Of a stretch of 11,230 nt of DNA, positions 1-6,530 are shown piece after piece. The position numbers and the translations under genes are program-made. Position 1 is the first letter of the stretch. Each line of letters begins with the position of its first letter. Below the pieces are notes generated by a model. That model saw nothing but the letters and a program-made list of their open reading frames with translations. It was not told where the DNA came from and did not search any database. Origin of the DNA: Acidimicrobiales bacterium (GTDB lineage Bacteria > Actinomycetota > Acidimicrobiia > Acidimicrobiales > UBA8190). The DNA is taken from assembly GCA_030042575.1 (NCBI GenBank), contig JASHZK010000209.1, positions 1 through 11,230 of the forward strand. The letters run 5' to 3'.

Positions 1-1
1 G

Positions 2-658
2 CCCTACCAGCCCTACAAGATCAGCTACGCCGTGCAGCCGGACTGGTACATGGGTTGGCTGGACGGGGCGCTGCGCATCATGCCCAGCTGGGAGTTCACC
101 GGTTTCGGCCACACCATCCCGTTCGTCGTGTTCCTGCCCGCCGTGATGTTCCCGGGCATCACCTTCACCATCTTCTACTTGTGGCCCTTCCTGGAGGCGC
201 ACATCACCGGGGACCGCCAGATGCACAACCTGCTCTTCCGGCCCCGGGACCGGCCCCGGCACACGGCACTGGGGGCGGCGGCCCTCGCCTTCTACTTCAC
301 CTTGTTCGGTGCCAGCTCCACCGACGTCCTGGCCAACTTCCTGCAGGTCTCGCTCAACAGCGTGCTGTGGTTCTTCCGCTTCGCCGTGCTCGTCATCCCC
401 GTCATCGTGTTCTTCGTCACCTGGCGGCTGTGTCTCGACCTGTCCCACACCGGCGGTTCCGGTAAGCGCAAGCGTGCCAACGTGGTCACCCGCTCGGCCA
501 CCGGTGAATACGAGGCGACCAGGAGCGACGCTCGCCCTGGCGACGGACGTGTCGAACTGGAGCCGACACCGGTGCCGGCGCTCATCGAGGTCGCCGCCGA
601 CACCGCCGCCGTGCTGGCGGACCCTCCGGGGATCCGGCGCATCCCCCGCCGCTTCTGA
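2..658 (+). CDS. qcrB: Cytochrome bc1 (bcc) complex cytochrome b subunit QcrB, C-terminal part (5' end outside window)
   Basis: This is the C-terminal third or so of the membrane cytochrome b subunit of menaquinol:cytochrome c reductase, which passes electrons toward the aa3 oxidase. The frame is open from the left edge, so the start lies outside. Visible family signatures are the 'QPDWYMGWLDG' motif near the edge, 'FLEAHITGD', 'HNLLFRPRDRP' and hydrophobic helices around bases 110-200, 275-320 and 370-440. These match actinobacterial QcrB; the heme-ligand helices are upstream and not seen. After the last helix a hydrophilic tail of about 65 residues rich in Arg, Pro and Ala would be cytoplasmic, as in actinobacterial QcrB, which is longer than mitochondrial cytochrome b. 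qcrB normally closes a ctaE-qcrC-qcrA-qcrB operon, so those genes are expected to the left. It ends 48 bp before the GNAT gene. Confidence 0.94.
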   Translation, partial: PYQPYKISYAVQPDWYMGWLDGALRIMPSWEFTGFGHTIPFVVFLPAVMFPGITFTIFYLWPFLEAHITGDRQMHNLLFRPRDRPRHTALGAAALAFYFTLFGASSTDVLANFLQVSLNSVLWFFRFAVLVIPVIVFFVTWRLCLDLSHTGGSGKRKRANVVTRSATGEYEATRSDARPGDGRVELEPTPVPALIEVAADTAAVLADPPGIRRIPRRF

Positions 659-706
659 TCGCAGCGGCCCGCCGCCGCCCCCCCGCCCCCGTGCCACCAT
701 GGGTCG

Positions 707-1618
707 GTGGACGCCACCTCCGCCGACCCGCCCCGGCCCGCTCGTGCCGTGGACGTCGCCCTGCGGCCCATGACCGTCGACGACGTGGCGTCGGCCATGG
801 CGGTCATCGCCGCCTCCGATGCCGCCCAGGTCGCCCAGGGGGCACACCCGCCGCGTCCCTCGCCCTCGGAGGCACAGCTCGAGGTCCAGCGCCGGGCCCA
901 CGCCCGTTTCGTCGAGCGCGACGGTCCCGGTGCCTGGGTGGCGGTGGCAGGGGCGCGGGTCGTGGGCGTGGCCGAGTCCATTCGCCGCAACGGCTTCTGG
1001 GGTCTGTCGATGCTCTTCGTCCACCCCGATTTCCAGAGCCGGGGGGTGGGCCGGGAGCTGCTCGCCGCCGTCCTCGATTACGCCCAGGGGGCCCGTGTAC
1101 GCATGATCCAGTCCTCAGCCGATCCCCGGGCCATGCGTCGCTACGCCTTGGCCGGCTTGGCCATGCACCCGGCGGCCGAGCTGGGGGGCGTGCCCGATCG
1201 CCGGGCCATCCCCTCCACCTTGGCGGGCCGCTCGGGCGGGGCGGACGACCTCGACCTGGTGGCGGCCACCGAGGCGCACCTGGGCCGATCACGCACCGAA
1301 GACTTGGCTTTCGGGCTCTCCGACGAGCGCCACCGCCTCGACGTGGTGGACGAGGCCGGACGTCGTGGATGGGTCCTGTGGCACCCGGGCCGGCTGGTCA
1401 TGCTGGGCGCCACCGACGAGCCCACCGCCGCCACCTTGTTGTGGCGCTACCTGGCCGGGACCGAGGGCGAGGCGCTGGCCTTCGGCCTCACCTCGGTCTC
1501 CAACTGGGCCTTCACCGTGGCCCACCGAGCCAGGCTCACCCTGCGGGTGGGGGGCGCCATGTTCGTGGACGGCACGGACCTGCCCGGGCCCTGGATCCCT
1601 TCAGGCTGGTACTTCTGA
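707..1618 (+). CDS. GNAT-family N-acetyltransferase, probable tandem GNAT fold
   Basis: This protein of about 303 residues probably transfers an acyl group from acyl-CoA to an unknown amine. The acetyl-CoA binding motif A is clear at residues 100-119: a beta strand 'LSMLFVHPDF' followed by 'QSRGVGREL', the Q/R-x-x-G-x-G/A pyrophosphate loop. Residues 137-151 ('SADPRAMRRYALAGL') resemble the following motif B. The C-terminal half (about 200-303) has GNAT-like strand and helix spacing and ends 'IPSGWYF', but lacks a second clean loop, so it may be a degenerate second domain. The start is uncertain. GTG 707 gives the longest frame; GTG 749 and ATG 770, close to the 'LRPMTVDDV' entry typical of GNAT domains, are credible. 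None has a strong ribosome site. A C-rich tract lies just upstream. It follows qcrB in the same direction and converges with ctaF; no substrate can be inferred. Confidence 0.82.
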   Translation: MDATSADPPRPARAVDVALRPMTVDDVASAMAVIAASDAAQVAQGAHPPRPSPSEAQLEVQRRAHARFVERDGPGAWVAVAGARVVGVAESIRRNGFWGLSMLFVHPDFQSRGVGRELLAAVLDYAQGARVRMIQSSADPRAMRRYALAGLAMHPAAELGGVPDRRAIPSTLAGRSGGADDLDLVAATEAHLGRSRTEDLAFGLSDERHRLDVVDEAGRRGWVLWHPGRLVMLGATDEPTAATLLWRYLAGTEGEALAFGLTSVSNWAFTVAHRARLTLRVGGAMFVDGTDLPGPWIPSGWYF

Positions 1619-1624
1619 TGTGGG

Positions 1625-1640
1625 GCGATCAGACGATCGC
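1625..1640. terminator. Small inverted repeat between convergent genes, possible bidirectional terminator
   Basis: GCGATC, loop AGAC, then GATCGC form a perfect 6-bp stem 6 bases after the stop of the GNAT gene and 33 bases beyond the stop of ctaF on the opposite strand. The position between converging genes fits a terminator. There is no T-run on either side, and the stem is short, so the function is a guess. It overlaps the first copy of the 8-bp repeat that follows. Confidence 0.3.
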
Positions 1641-1665
1641 CATCAGACGATCAGACGATCAGATG
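1628..1665. repeat. 8-bp tandem repeat ATCAGACG
   Basis: The unit ATCAGACG occurs exactly at 1628-1635, 1642-1649 and 1650-1657, and with one change (ATCAGATG) at 1658-1665. A 6-base spacer, ATCGCC, lies between the first and second copies. The array almost fills the 55-bp gap between the stop codons of the GNAT gene and ctaF. The outer CCATC (1640-1644) and GATGG (1662-1666) can also pair. It looks like a small slippage-generated array and contains no coding sequence. Confidence 0.75.
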
Positions 1666-1673
1666 GAGCGCGC

Positions 1674-2096
1674 TCACACCCGGCCGCCCCGTCGGCTCTC
1701 GACCGTCGCCCCCACGGCGGCCGACACCACCAGGGACAGGCCCGGCCACATGAGCCACAGGCCGAAGACCAGCGAGAGCACGGTCAGGAACAGGCCCATG
1801 CCCAGCACGAAGGGCCACACGCTCGAGTCGGGGAAGCTGGCAATGGTGCCCGAACCGTCCTCGATGGTGGCGTCCATCCGGTCCTCGGGACGGGGCTTCA
1901 TCCGCCGCGACCACCAGAAGTAGTAGCTGCCCGGGACGACCCCGAGCAGAATGGTGCCCACCAGCATGACGACGCCTCCGAACCCGGTGTCGAGATTGGT
2001 GGCCCCGCCCTGGGCGTTTCCCCACAACCAGTAGGTGATGTCGGTGAGGCCGAAGAAGGCGGCCACCCCGATGAGCAGTTGCGCCTCACGCCGCAT
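1674..2096 (-). CDS. ctaF: Cytochrome c oxidase subunit IV, actinobacterial type (CtaF)
   Basis: This 140-residue membrane protein is the small fourth subunit of actinobacterial aa3 oxidase (Cyt_c_ox_IV family). It has no redox centre and is thought to support assembly and the bcc-aa3 supercomplex. It begins 'MRREAQLL', close to the 'MHIEARLF' type entry known for the family. Hydrophobic segments lie at about residues 5-25, 39-62, 94-117 and 118-132. The cytoplasmic loop 'RPEDRMDATIEDGSG' followed by 'SVWPFVLG' is the recognisable CtaF signature ('RPED...I.DG.G...W.P'). The ATG lies 9 bp after the ctaD stop, and the sequence before it carries a GAGG/CAGG ribosome site that overlaps the ctaD stop, so translation is probably coupled to ctaD. 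It is the last gene of the - strand run. The ctaC-ctaD-ctaF order differs from the ctaC-ctaF arrangement of mycobacteria and streptomycetes. Confidence 0.93.
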   Translation of the reverse strand: MRREAQLLIGVAAFFGLTDITYWLWGNAQGGATNLDTGFGGVVMLVGTILLGVVPGSYYFWWSRRMKPRPEDRMDATIEDGSGTIASFPDSSVWPFVLGMGLFLTVLSLVFGLWLMWPGLSLVVSAAVGATVESRRGGRV

Positions 2097-2105
2097 GGGC
2101 CTGCC

Positions 2106-3812
2106 TCAGTCCTGGCCGGCCGGCACGGCGGTTCCCGCCAGCTTGCCGTGCCCGTTCTCGCCGTGGGCGATGGTGAGGGCATCGGGATGGTGGAAGTCCC
2201 ACACGGGGCGCTCTGAGCGGATGGGCGGGAGCCTGGTGAAGTTGTGGTGGACCGGGGGCGAGGTGGCGAACCACTCCAGGGCGTGGGCGTCCCACGGGTT
2301 GTCCCCGGCTGGAACCGGCTTGCGCCACGATACCCACAAGTTCACCAGGAAGAAGACGAAGGAGAAGCCGATGATGAACGCCCCCACCGTGGAGGCGATG
2401 TTGAGGTTCTGCCAGCCCAGCCCCGCCTGGTAGGTGGCCACCCGCCGGGGCATGCCCATGAGCCCCAGCTTGTACTGGGGCATGAAGGTGACCCAGAAGC
2501 CGATGAACAAGAACCAGAAGTGGAGCTTGCCCAGCCTGTCACTCAGCATCCGGCCGAAGAACTTGGGATACCAGAAGTAGAAGCCGGCGAAGCCGGCGAA
2601 CACGGCCGTGCCCATGAGCACCTGGTGGAAGTGCGCCACCACGAAGTAGGTGTCGTGGGTGACGAAGTCGATGGGGGGAGAGGCCAGCATGACCCCGGTG
2701 AGCCCGCCCATGAGGAAGGCGAGCAGGAACCCGATGCAGAACAGCATGGGCGTGTTCAAGGTGATCGACCCCCGCCACATGGTGCCGATCCAGTTGAAGA
2801 ACTTGATCCCGGTGGGCACGGCGATGAGCAGCGAGAGCAGGGAGAAGAAGGGCAGGAGCACCACGCCGGTCGTGAACATGTGGTGCGCCCACACGCCGGT
2901 GGACAGGGCGGCGATGGCCATGGTGGCGAACACCATGCCCTTGTAGCCGAACAGCGGTTTGCGCGACATCACGGGGATGACGTCGGTCACGATGCCGAAA
3001 TAGGGCAGAGCCAGGATGTAGACCTCGGGATGGCCGAAGAACCAGAAGAGGTTCTGGTACAGCACGGGCACCCCGCCGCCCTGCACCGTGTAGATGTGGG
3101 TGCCGAAGTGGCGGTCGCACCACAGAAGGACCATGGCCGCGGTGAGCACGGGGAAGGCGATGAGGATCAACATGGCCGTCACCAGCATGTTCCAGGTGAA
3201 CAGGGGCATCCGGAACATGGTCATGCCCGGGGCCCGCAGGTAGAAGATGGTGGTGATGAGGTTGACCCCGGTGAAGATGGCCGAGAACCCCGTCAGGACG
3301 AGGGCCAGGATCCACAGGTCGGGACCGGAGCCGGGTGAGAAGGTGGCCTCCGACAAAGGCGCATAGGCCACCCATCCGAAGGCGGCCGCCCCACCGGCCA
3401 CCATGAAGCTGAGCATCATGGTGATCGACCCGCTCAAAAACAGCCAGTAGGACAGGGCGTTGAGGCGGGGAAAGGCCATGTCGGGCGCTCCCACCTGTAG
3501 GGGCACGATGTAGTTGGCCAGCCCCCCGAAGGCGAAGGGCCCGGCGAACAGGTACAGCATGAGGCTGCCGTGCATGGTGAACAGCTCGTTGTACTGCTGC
3601 AGGCTGACCACGGCGCCGCTGGGGCTCGTCAGCTGAGCCCGCATGATGAGGGCCATGATCCCGGCGAAGAAGAACATGACCAGCGAGGTCACGATGTAAT
3701 TCATGCCGATCACCTTGTGATCGGTGCTGGTCAGCCACTTGAGGATCCCGGTGGGCCCTTCGTGGTGCTCGGGGTGCTCGACGGCGACCGGGCGTTGGGC
3801 CAGAACGGTCAT
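2106..3812 (-). CDS. ctaD: Cytochrome c oxidase subunit I (CtaD), aa3 type
   Basis: This is the 568-residue catalytic subunit of the heme-copper oxidase, which reduces O2 to water and pumps protons. It has about twelve transmembrane helices. Visible ligands are: heme a His81 ('TMHGSLML') and His396, heme a3 His394 ('AHFHQVL'), and CuB His261, His310 and His311 ('FGHPEVY', 'WAHHMF'). Tyr265, the residue cross-linked to the CuB histidine, and Glu263 make it A1 type. Asp111 ('[11 protein letters not shown]') opens the D channel and Lys337 ('PTGIKFFNW') lies in the K channel. The C-terminal '[14 protein letters not shown]' and '[12 protein letters not shown]' match mycobacterial CtaD. The residue after heme a His396 is Gln397 where Tyr is usual. 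The ATG is supported by AAGAGG at 3820-3825, seven bases upstream. It lies 51 bp after ctaC and 9 bp before ctaF. CtaE (subunit III) is not in the window. Confidence 0.98.
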   Translation of the reverse strand: MTVLAQRPVAVEHPEHHEGPTGILKWLTSTDHKVIGMNYIVTSLVMFFFAGIMALIMRAQLTSPSGAVVSLQQYNELFTMHGSLMLYLFAGPFAFGGLANYIVPLQVGAPDMAFPRLNALSYWLFLSGSITMMLSFMVAGGAAAFGWVAYAPLSEATFSPGSGPDLWILALVLTGFSAIFTGVNLITTIFYLRAPGMTMFRMPLFTWNMLVTAMLILIAFPVLTAAMVLLWCDRHFGTHIYTVQGGGVPVLYQNLFWFFGHPEVYILALPYFGIVTDVIPVMSRKPLFGYKGMVFATMAIAALSTGVWAHHMFTTGVVLLPFFSLLSLLIAVPTGIKFFNWIGTMWRGSITLNTPMLFCIGFLLAFLMGGLTGVMLASPPIDFVTHDTYFVVAHFHQVLMGTAVFAGFAGFYFWYPKFFGRMLSDRLGKLHFWFLFIGFWVTFMPQYKLGLMGMPRRVATYQAGLGWQNLNIASTVGAFIIGFSFVFFLVNLWVSWRKPVPAGDNPWDAHALEWFATSPPVHHNFTRLPPIRSERPVWDFHHPDALTIAHGENGHGKLAGTAVPAGQD

Positions 3813-3819
3813 GGACGGA

Positions 3820-3825
3820 CCTCTT
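3820..3825 (-). promoter_or_regulatory. Ribosome binding site of ctaD
   Basis: AAGAGG on the - strand stands seven bases before the ATG at 3812. It fixes the start at the 'MTVLAQRP' N-terminus and shows that ctaD has its own initiation site rather than depending on overlap with ctaC. Confidence 0.65.
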
Positions 3826-3863
3826 GGGTCGTGGGTGAAAGGCGGCTCACGTGCATGGCTCGG

Positions 3864-4730
3864 CTACTGCCTGCTCGCGCTGGCGGTGGTGGCGGCGTCG
3901 ACGGTGGTGGTCTTGGTCTCCGAGCTTAACCAGGCGTGGAATTTCGACGGGGGCATGGCCACCACGTGGAAGAACATGAGCGAGTGGTACAGACCGCAGT
4001 ACTGGGTGCACTGGGCGCGGTAGACCCCGGGTTTGCTCACGGTGAAGTCGAACTTGTTGAGCACACCGGGTTGGGCATAGCGCGAGAAGTTGAACTCGGG
4101 CACGAAGAACCCGTGCACCACGTCGCGGCTGCGCAGGTCGATCTGGGTGGTCTTCCCGGCGGGCAGGATCAGGCCGGGGCCCAGGCACCACACCACCGGG
4201 CTGCAGGCCGGGCCCCCGAGGCCGGCAGGACCCACGGGGTCGGGGTCGGTGGTGGTCTCGGCCCGTACCACTACTCCGTCGGGATAGTTGAACTGCCATC
4301 CCCACTGAAAGGCGTACACGTCCACGGTCAGGTTGGGATCGCTCGGCACGGCGTCCACCTGGTTCTCCACCAGCACGGTGAAGGCGAAGAGCACGAGCAC
4401 GATGACGACGGGGATGACGGTGTAGGCGACCTCCAGGGGAATGTGGTACTGGAACTGGCGGGGCATGGGGGCGTCGTGGCTGCGCCTGCGGTAGCGCACC
4501 ACCGACCACAGGATGAGACCGCCGGTGATCCCCCCGACCACCAGGGCGGCCACGAAGGTGCCGAAGTAGAGCAGGAACTCGTCGTGGCCCTGCCTGTCGG
4601 ACCCGCGGAATCCATAGAAGGTGGGGAGCTGGCAGCCGGCCAGGACGAGGGGCAGGGCCACGGCGACCAGGACCGCCACCGTGCGCTGTCTGCGCCCGGG
4701 CCGGGCCGGGCCGAGAGGCGGGGCGGTCAC
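3864..4730 (-). CDS. ctaC: Cytochrome c oxidase subunit II (CtaC), lipoprotein with CuA domain
   Basis: This subunit of about 288 residues takes electrons from cytochrome c (in actinobacteria, QcrC heme domains) through the binuclear CuA centre. The N-terminus has a basic stretch ('GRRQR'), a hydrophobic run and a lipobox 'LAGC' at Cys33, so it should be a lipid-anchored exported protein. Transmembrane helices lie near 57-80 and 102-123. The outside cupredoxin domain has the aromatic entry motif 'FQWGWQF' (about 142-147) and CuA ligands His206 ('DVVHGFF'), Cys241, Cys245, His249 and Met252 ('AQCTQYCGLYHSLM'). A longer loop at about 158-190 carries two further cysteines, 176 and 182. The frame stays open upstream to 4994, but that stretch lies inside the preceding hydrolase gene and is compositionally shadow-like. 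GTG 4730 is chosen because it leaves a normal signal peptide; GTG 4679 is a weaker option. Confidence 0.94.
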   Translation of the reverse strand: MTAPPLGPARPGRRQRTVAVLVAVALPLVLAGCQLPTFYGFRGSDRQGHDEFLLYFGTFVAALVVGGITGGLILWSVVRYRRRSHDAPMPRQFQYHIPLEVAYTVIPVVIVLVLFAFTVLVENQVDAVPSDPNLTVDVYAFQWGWQFNYPDGVVVRAETTTDPDPVGPAGLGGPACSPVVWCLGPGLILPAGKTTQIDLRSRDVVHGFFVPEFNFSRYAQPGVLNKFDFTVSKPGVYRAQCTQYCGLYHSLMFFHVVAMPPSKFHAWLSSETKTTTVDAATTASASRQ

Positions 4731-4788
4731 GAAGGGCGACCATAGCCAACGGCAGACGCGCGGCGGTAGTTGGCCCAGGGCGCGCCGC

Positions 4789-4804
4789 GGGCCCGTCGGG
4801 GCCC
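4789..4804. terminator. GC-rich hairpin upstream of ctaC, possible attenuator or processing stem
   Basis: GGGCCC, loop GTCG, GGGCCC form a perfect 6-bp stem in the 88-bp gap between the hydrolase stop and the ctaC start. No T-run follows on the - strand, so it is not a classical terminator. It could reduce read-through or protect an RNA end. In a GC-rich genome such stems also arise by chance. Confidence 0.28.
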
Positions 4805-4818
4805 CGGTTTCGGCTTGC

Positions 4819-6117
4819 TCAGGTGCTCGCGTCGGCCCGGGCCGCCGACTCCCGGGCGGCCCAGTCGAAGACCCCCTTGGCCATCGTCGAGTCGGCGCGC
4901 CGGGCCCTGGTGGCGAACACGGTGGCCCGCACCTGCTGGAGGGCGGCGTCGTCGGGGGCGGCCAGCGCCGCCAGCTCGGCCAGGTGCCCGGCAACCCGTA
5001 ACGCCTGGTCGTCGTGGTCTGCTCCGTCGTCCGCCATGGCGAGCAGGGCCAGGGCCCGGTCGCCCAGCACCGACGGCCCTCCGCACAGGGCCGCCAGCTC
5101 GCCGGCCAGCGTTGCCTCCCGAGCCGGCTTGAGCGAGGCGGGATTGCCGTCCCACCACCCGCCGTAGAGACGCCAGATGTTGCGGACCACGAACTCGGGC
5201 TCGTCGTACACCGGCTGCAGGTAGGGACGTTCCAGGAGATGGTCGGGAGCGCGCACGGTGTGGAGGATGTCGTCGAGACGGGCCCCGGCGTTCATGAGCG
5301 ACAGCGTCTGGTCGACGAGCGACTCGAGCAGCTCGGCCGTGTCGGCCAGGGCCTGGCGCACCCGGTCGCCGCCGAGCACGGGGAAGCCGTGGCCGGGCAG
5401 CAGCACCTCGGGACCCAGCGCCAGCATCTCCCGCAAGGCGGTTGCCCACTCCCTCGGGTAGCGCTGGACCTTTTGGGGATTGCCGCAATTGGGGGAGGCC
5501 CAGATGAACAGGTCCCCGCAGCACAGGACCTTCTTGTCCGGCACCCAGGTCCAGGTGTGGTCGTCGGTCTCGCCCTTGGCATGGTGGAGTTCGAAAAGCA
5601 CGCCGCCCACCTCGACATCGAGACGCGTCCGGTAGGTGGTGTCCGGGTAGCGGTACTCGGTGGGCCATCTGAGTTCGGACAGGCCGAACTGGCGCTGGTT
5701 GATCAGGCCGTTGTACCCGGCGGTGGCCACGTAGCGGTCGAAGCGGTCCGGCAGCGCCTCGTGGGCCAGGACCACGGGCGACGGCCATCCCCGCTCGGAC
5801 GCTTCGGCCTCCCACACCGGCACCCCGAAGACGTGGTCGATGTGACCGTGTGAGTACACCGCGGTGTGCAGGCGGGCCGTGCTCCAGCCCCGCAACTCCT
5901 GGTGCACCGCACGGGCCACGAAGGTCGAGCCGGTGTCCACCAGCACGAGCCCGTCCTCGGTGGAGAAGGCCGAGACGTTGGCGAAGGAGGGGACGAAGGC
6001 CACCCCCGCAGAGGGCTCGGCCAGTCCTCCTCGGTGTCCGCCCACCGGGTGCAGCGAGGCGACGTCGATCTGGCCGCGCCACAGTCGATCAGCGATGGCC
6101 AGGACGTCGCCGGCCAT
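4819..6117 (-). CDS. Metallo-beta-lactamase-fold hydrolase with alkylsulfatase-type dimerisation domain
   Basis: This 432-residue protein is probably cytoplasmic, as no signal peptide is seen. The MBL fold occupies about residues 38-245. It contains the metal motif H90-x-H92-x-D94-H95 ('SHGHIDHVFG'), then 'GETDDHTW' (His187), 'CGDLF' (Asp202) and 'LLPGHGFP' (His243), a full dinuclear zinc site. Residues about 300-420 contain 'VRNIWRLYGGWWDGNP', the hallmark of the alkylsulfatase dimerisation domain of SdsA1/BDS1 enzymes. Those enzymes run to about 650 residues with a signal peptide and a C-terminal SCP2-like domain; both are missing here. Sulfatase activity is therefore only one possibility; hydrolysis of another ester or thioester is equally likely. 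The ATG has AGGGGG three bases upstream. It starts 34 bp after the tatA stop and precedes ctaC by 88 bp. It shows no obvious tie to the oxidase beyond shared direction. Confidence 0.88.
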   Translation of the reverse strand: MAGDVLAIADRLWRGQIDVASLHPVGGHRGGLAEPSAGVAFVPSFANVSAFSTEDGLVLVDTGSTFVARAVHQELRGWSTARLHTAVYSHGHIDHVFGVPVWEAEASERGWPSPVVLAHEALPDRFDRYVATAGYNGLINQRQFGLSELRWPTEYRYPDTTYRTRLDVEVGGVLFELHHAKGETDDHTWTWVPDKKVLCCGDLFIWASPNCGNPQKVQRYPREWATALREMLALGPEVLLPGHGFPVLGGDRVRQALADTAELLESLVDQTLSLMNAGARLDDILHTVRAPDHLLERPYLQPVYDEPEFVVRNIWRLYGGWWDGNPASLKPAREATLAGELAALCGGPSVLGDRALALLAMADDGADHDDQALRVAGHLAELAALAAPDDAALQQVRATVFATRARRADSTMAKGVFDWAARESAARADAST

Positions 6118-6151
6118 CGGCCCCCTGCCGCCAGACGGACCGTCGGGAACG

Positions 6152-6403
6152 CTAGGTCGAGCTGGTCCCGTCGGTGGGCGGGCTCTGTCCTGAATCGGCG
6201 GCCGGCGCCTGGCCGGCTGGTGGGGTCCCGGTCTGGTCGGACTTGCCCGCCCCTTCGGCCAGGCCCTTTTTGAACTCGGACTGGGCCGAACCGAGCGAGC
6301 GGGCCAGCTTGGGGATCTGGCTGCCGCCGAAGAGGACGACGGCGAGCACGATGATCACGACGATGAGATCGGGCCCGAAGATTTCGGCGAGGACTGGGTG
6401 CAC
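6152..6403 (-). CDS. tatA: Twin-arginine translocase subunit TatA/E
   Basis: This 83-residue membrane protein belongs to the pore-forming TatA family, which exports folded proteins carrying twin-arginine signals. Residues 11-26 form the short transmembrane helix. The hinge and amphipathic helix follow as 'LFGGSQIPKLARSLGSAQSE' (24-43), fitting the F-G-x(3)-P-x(6)-G pattern of the family. A Gly/Pro/Ser/Thr-rich disordered tail (about 50-83) completes it. The frame is open to ATG 6454, but GTG 6403 is preferred: AAGGGAAG sits six bases upstream and the N-terminus then begins as short TatA proteins do. TatB has a similar fold but a longer amphipathic region; TatA/E is more likely. It is followed after 34 bp by the hydrolase. 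The aa3/bcc complex offers a known Tat client family, the Rieske subunit QcrA, although the physical link here may be incidental. Confidence 0.93.
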   Translation of the reverse strand: MHPVLAEIFGPDLIVVIIVLAVVLFGGSQIPKLARSLGSAQSEFKKGLAEGAGKSDQTGTPPAGQAPAADSGQSPPTDGTSST

Positions 6404-6409
6404 GGTGCT

Positions 6410-6417
6410 CTTCCCTT
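6410..6417 (-). promoter_or_regulatory. Ribosome binding site of tatA
   Basis: AAGGGAAG on the - strand is six bases before GTG 6403. It favours that start over the in-frame ATG at 6454, which would add 17 residues, including a Pro/Gly-rich stretch, ahead of the TatA helix. Confidence 0.6.
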
Positions 6418-6480
6418 CTCCACCCGCTGACGGCGGAGGCCGCCACAGGGCCACCCCAGCGTAGACCTCGTCGCTCGGGC

Positions 6481-6530
6481 CCGGCGATCAGGTGCTGGGC
6501 CGGCGATCAGCTGCTGGGCCCGGCGATCAG
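6481..6530. repeat. Imperfect tandem repeat overlapping the 3' end of the CopD-like gene
   Basis: Two near-identical copies, CCGGCGATCAGGTGCTGGG at 6481-6499 and CCGGCGATCAGCTGCTGGG at 6500-6518, are followed by a partial third copy, CCGGCGATCAG at 6520-6530. The third copy contains the stop codon of the CopD-like gene (TCA at 6527-6529 on the + strand), and each of the other copies repeats that stop context. The copy at 6520-6534 can fold as CCGGC-GATCA-GCCGG. The array appears to come from duplication of the gene's own 3' end. It fills much of the 123-bp gap before tatA. Confidence 0.8.

Noticed and set aside
670..690. C-rich tract (C7, G, C5) before the GNAT start as a possible phase-variation switch
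   Set aside because: It lies before all plausible starts, is short, and is unremarkable for this base composition. It could matter only if the true start were further upstream, and no frame supports that.
691..2216. Alternative + strand frames across the GNAT gene, running on into ctaF and ctaD
   Set aside because: They run across the GNAT gene and the convergent gap into antisense ctaF with no change in character; Arg/Pro/Gly-rich low-information sequence.
2244..3338. Long + strand open frame (364 codons) opposite ctaD
   Set aside because: It is antisense to the fully recognisable ctaD and has a composition of Gly, His, Glu and Gln typical of the reverse complement of GC-rich membrane genes; no family signature.
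4731..4994. N-terminal extension of CtaC by 88 residues
   Set aside because: It overlaps the coding end of the hydrolase gene and is Pro/Arg-rich. Starting at GTG 4730 gives a standard lipoprotein signal peptide.
5014..5853. + strand frame of 279 codons opposite the MBL hydrolase
   Set aside because: Antisense to an intact gene with all metal-binding motifs; its translation has no recognisable domain.
6404..6480. Possible promoter for tatA, with a TACGCT -10-like hexamer near 6461-6466 on the - strand
   Set aside because: No convincing -35 element at the right distance; single hexamers of this quality are common by chance.
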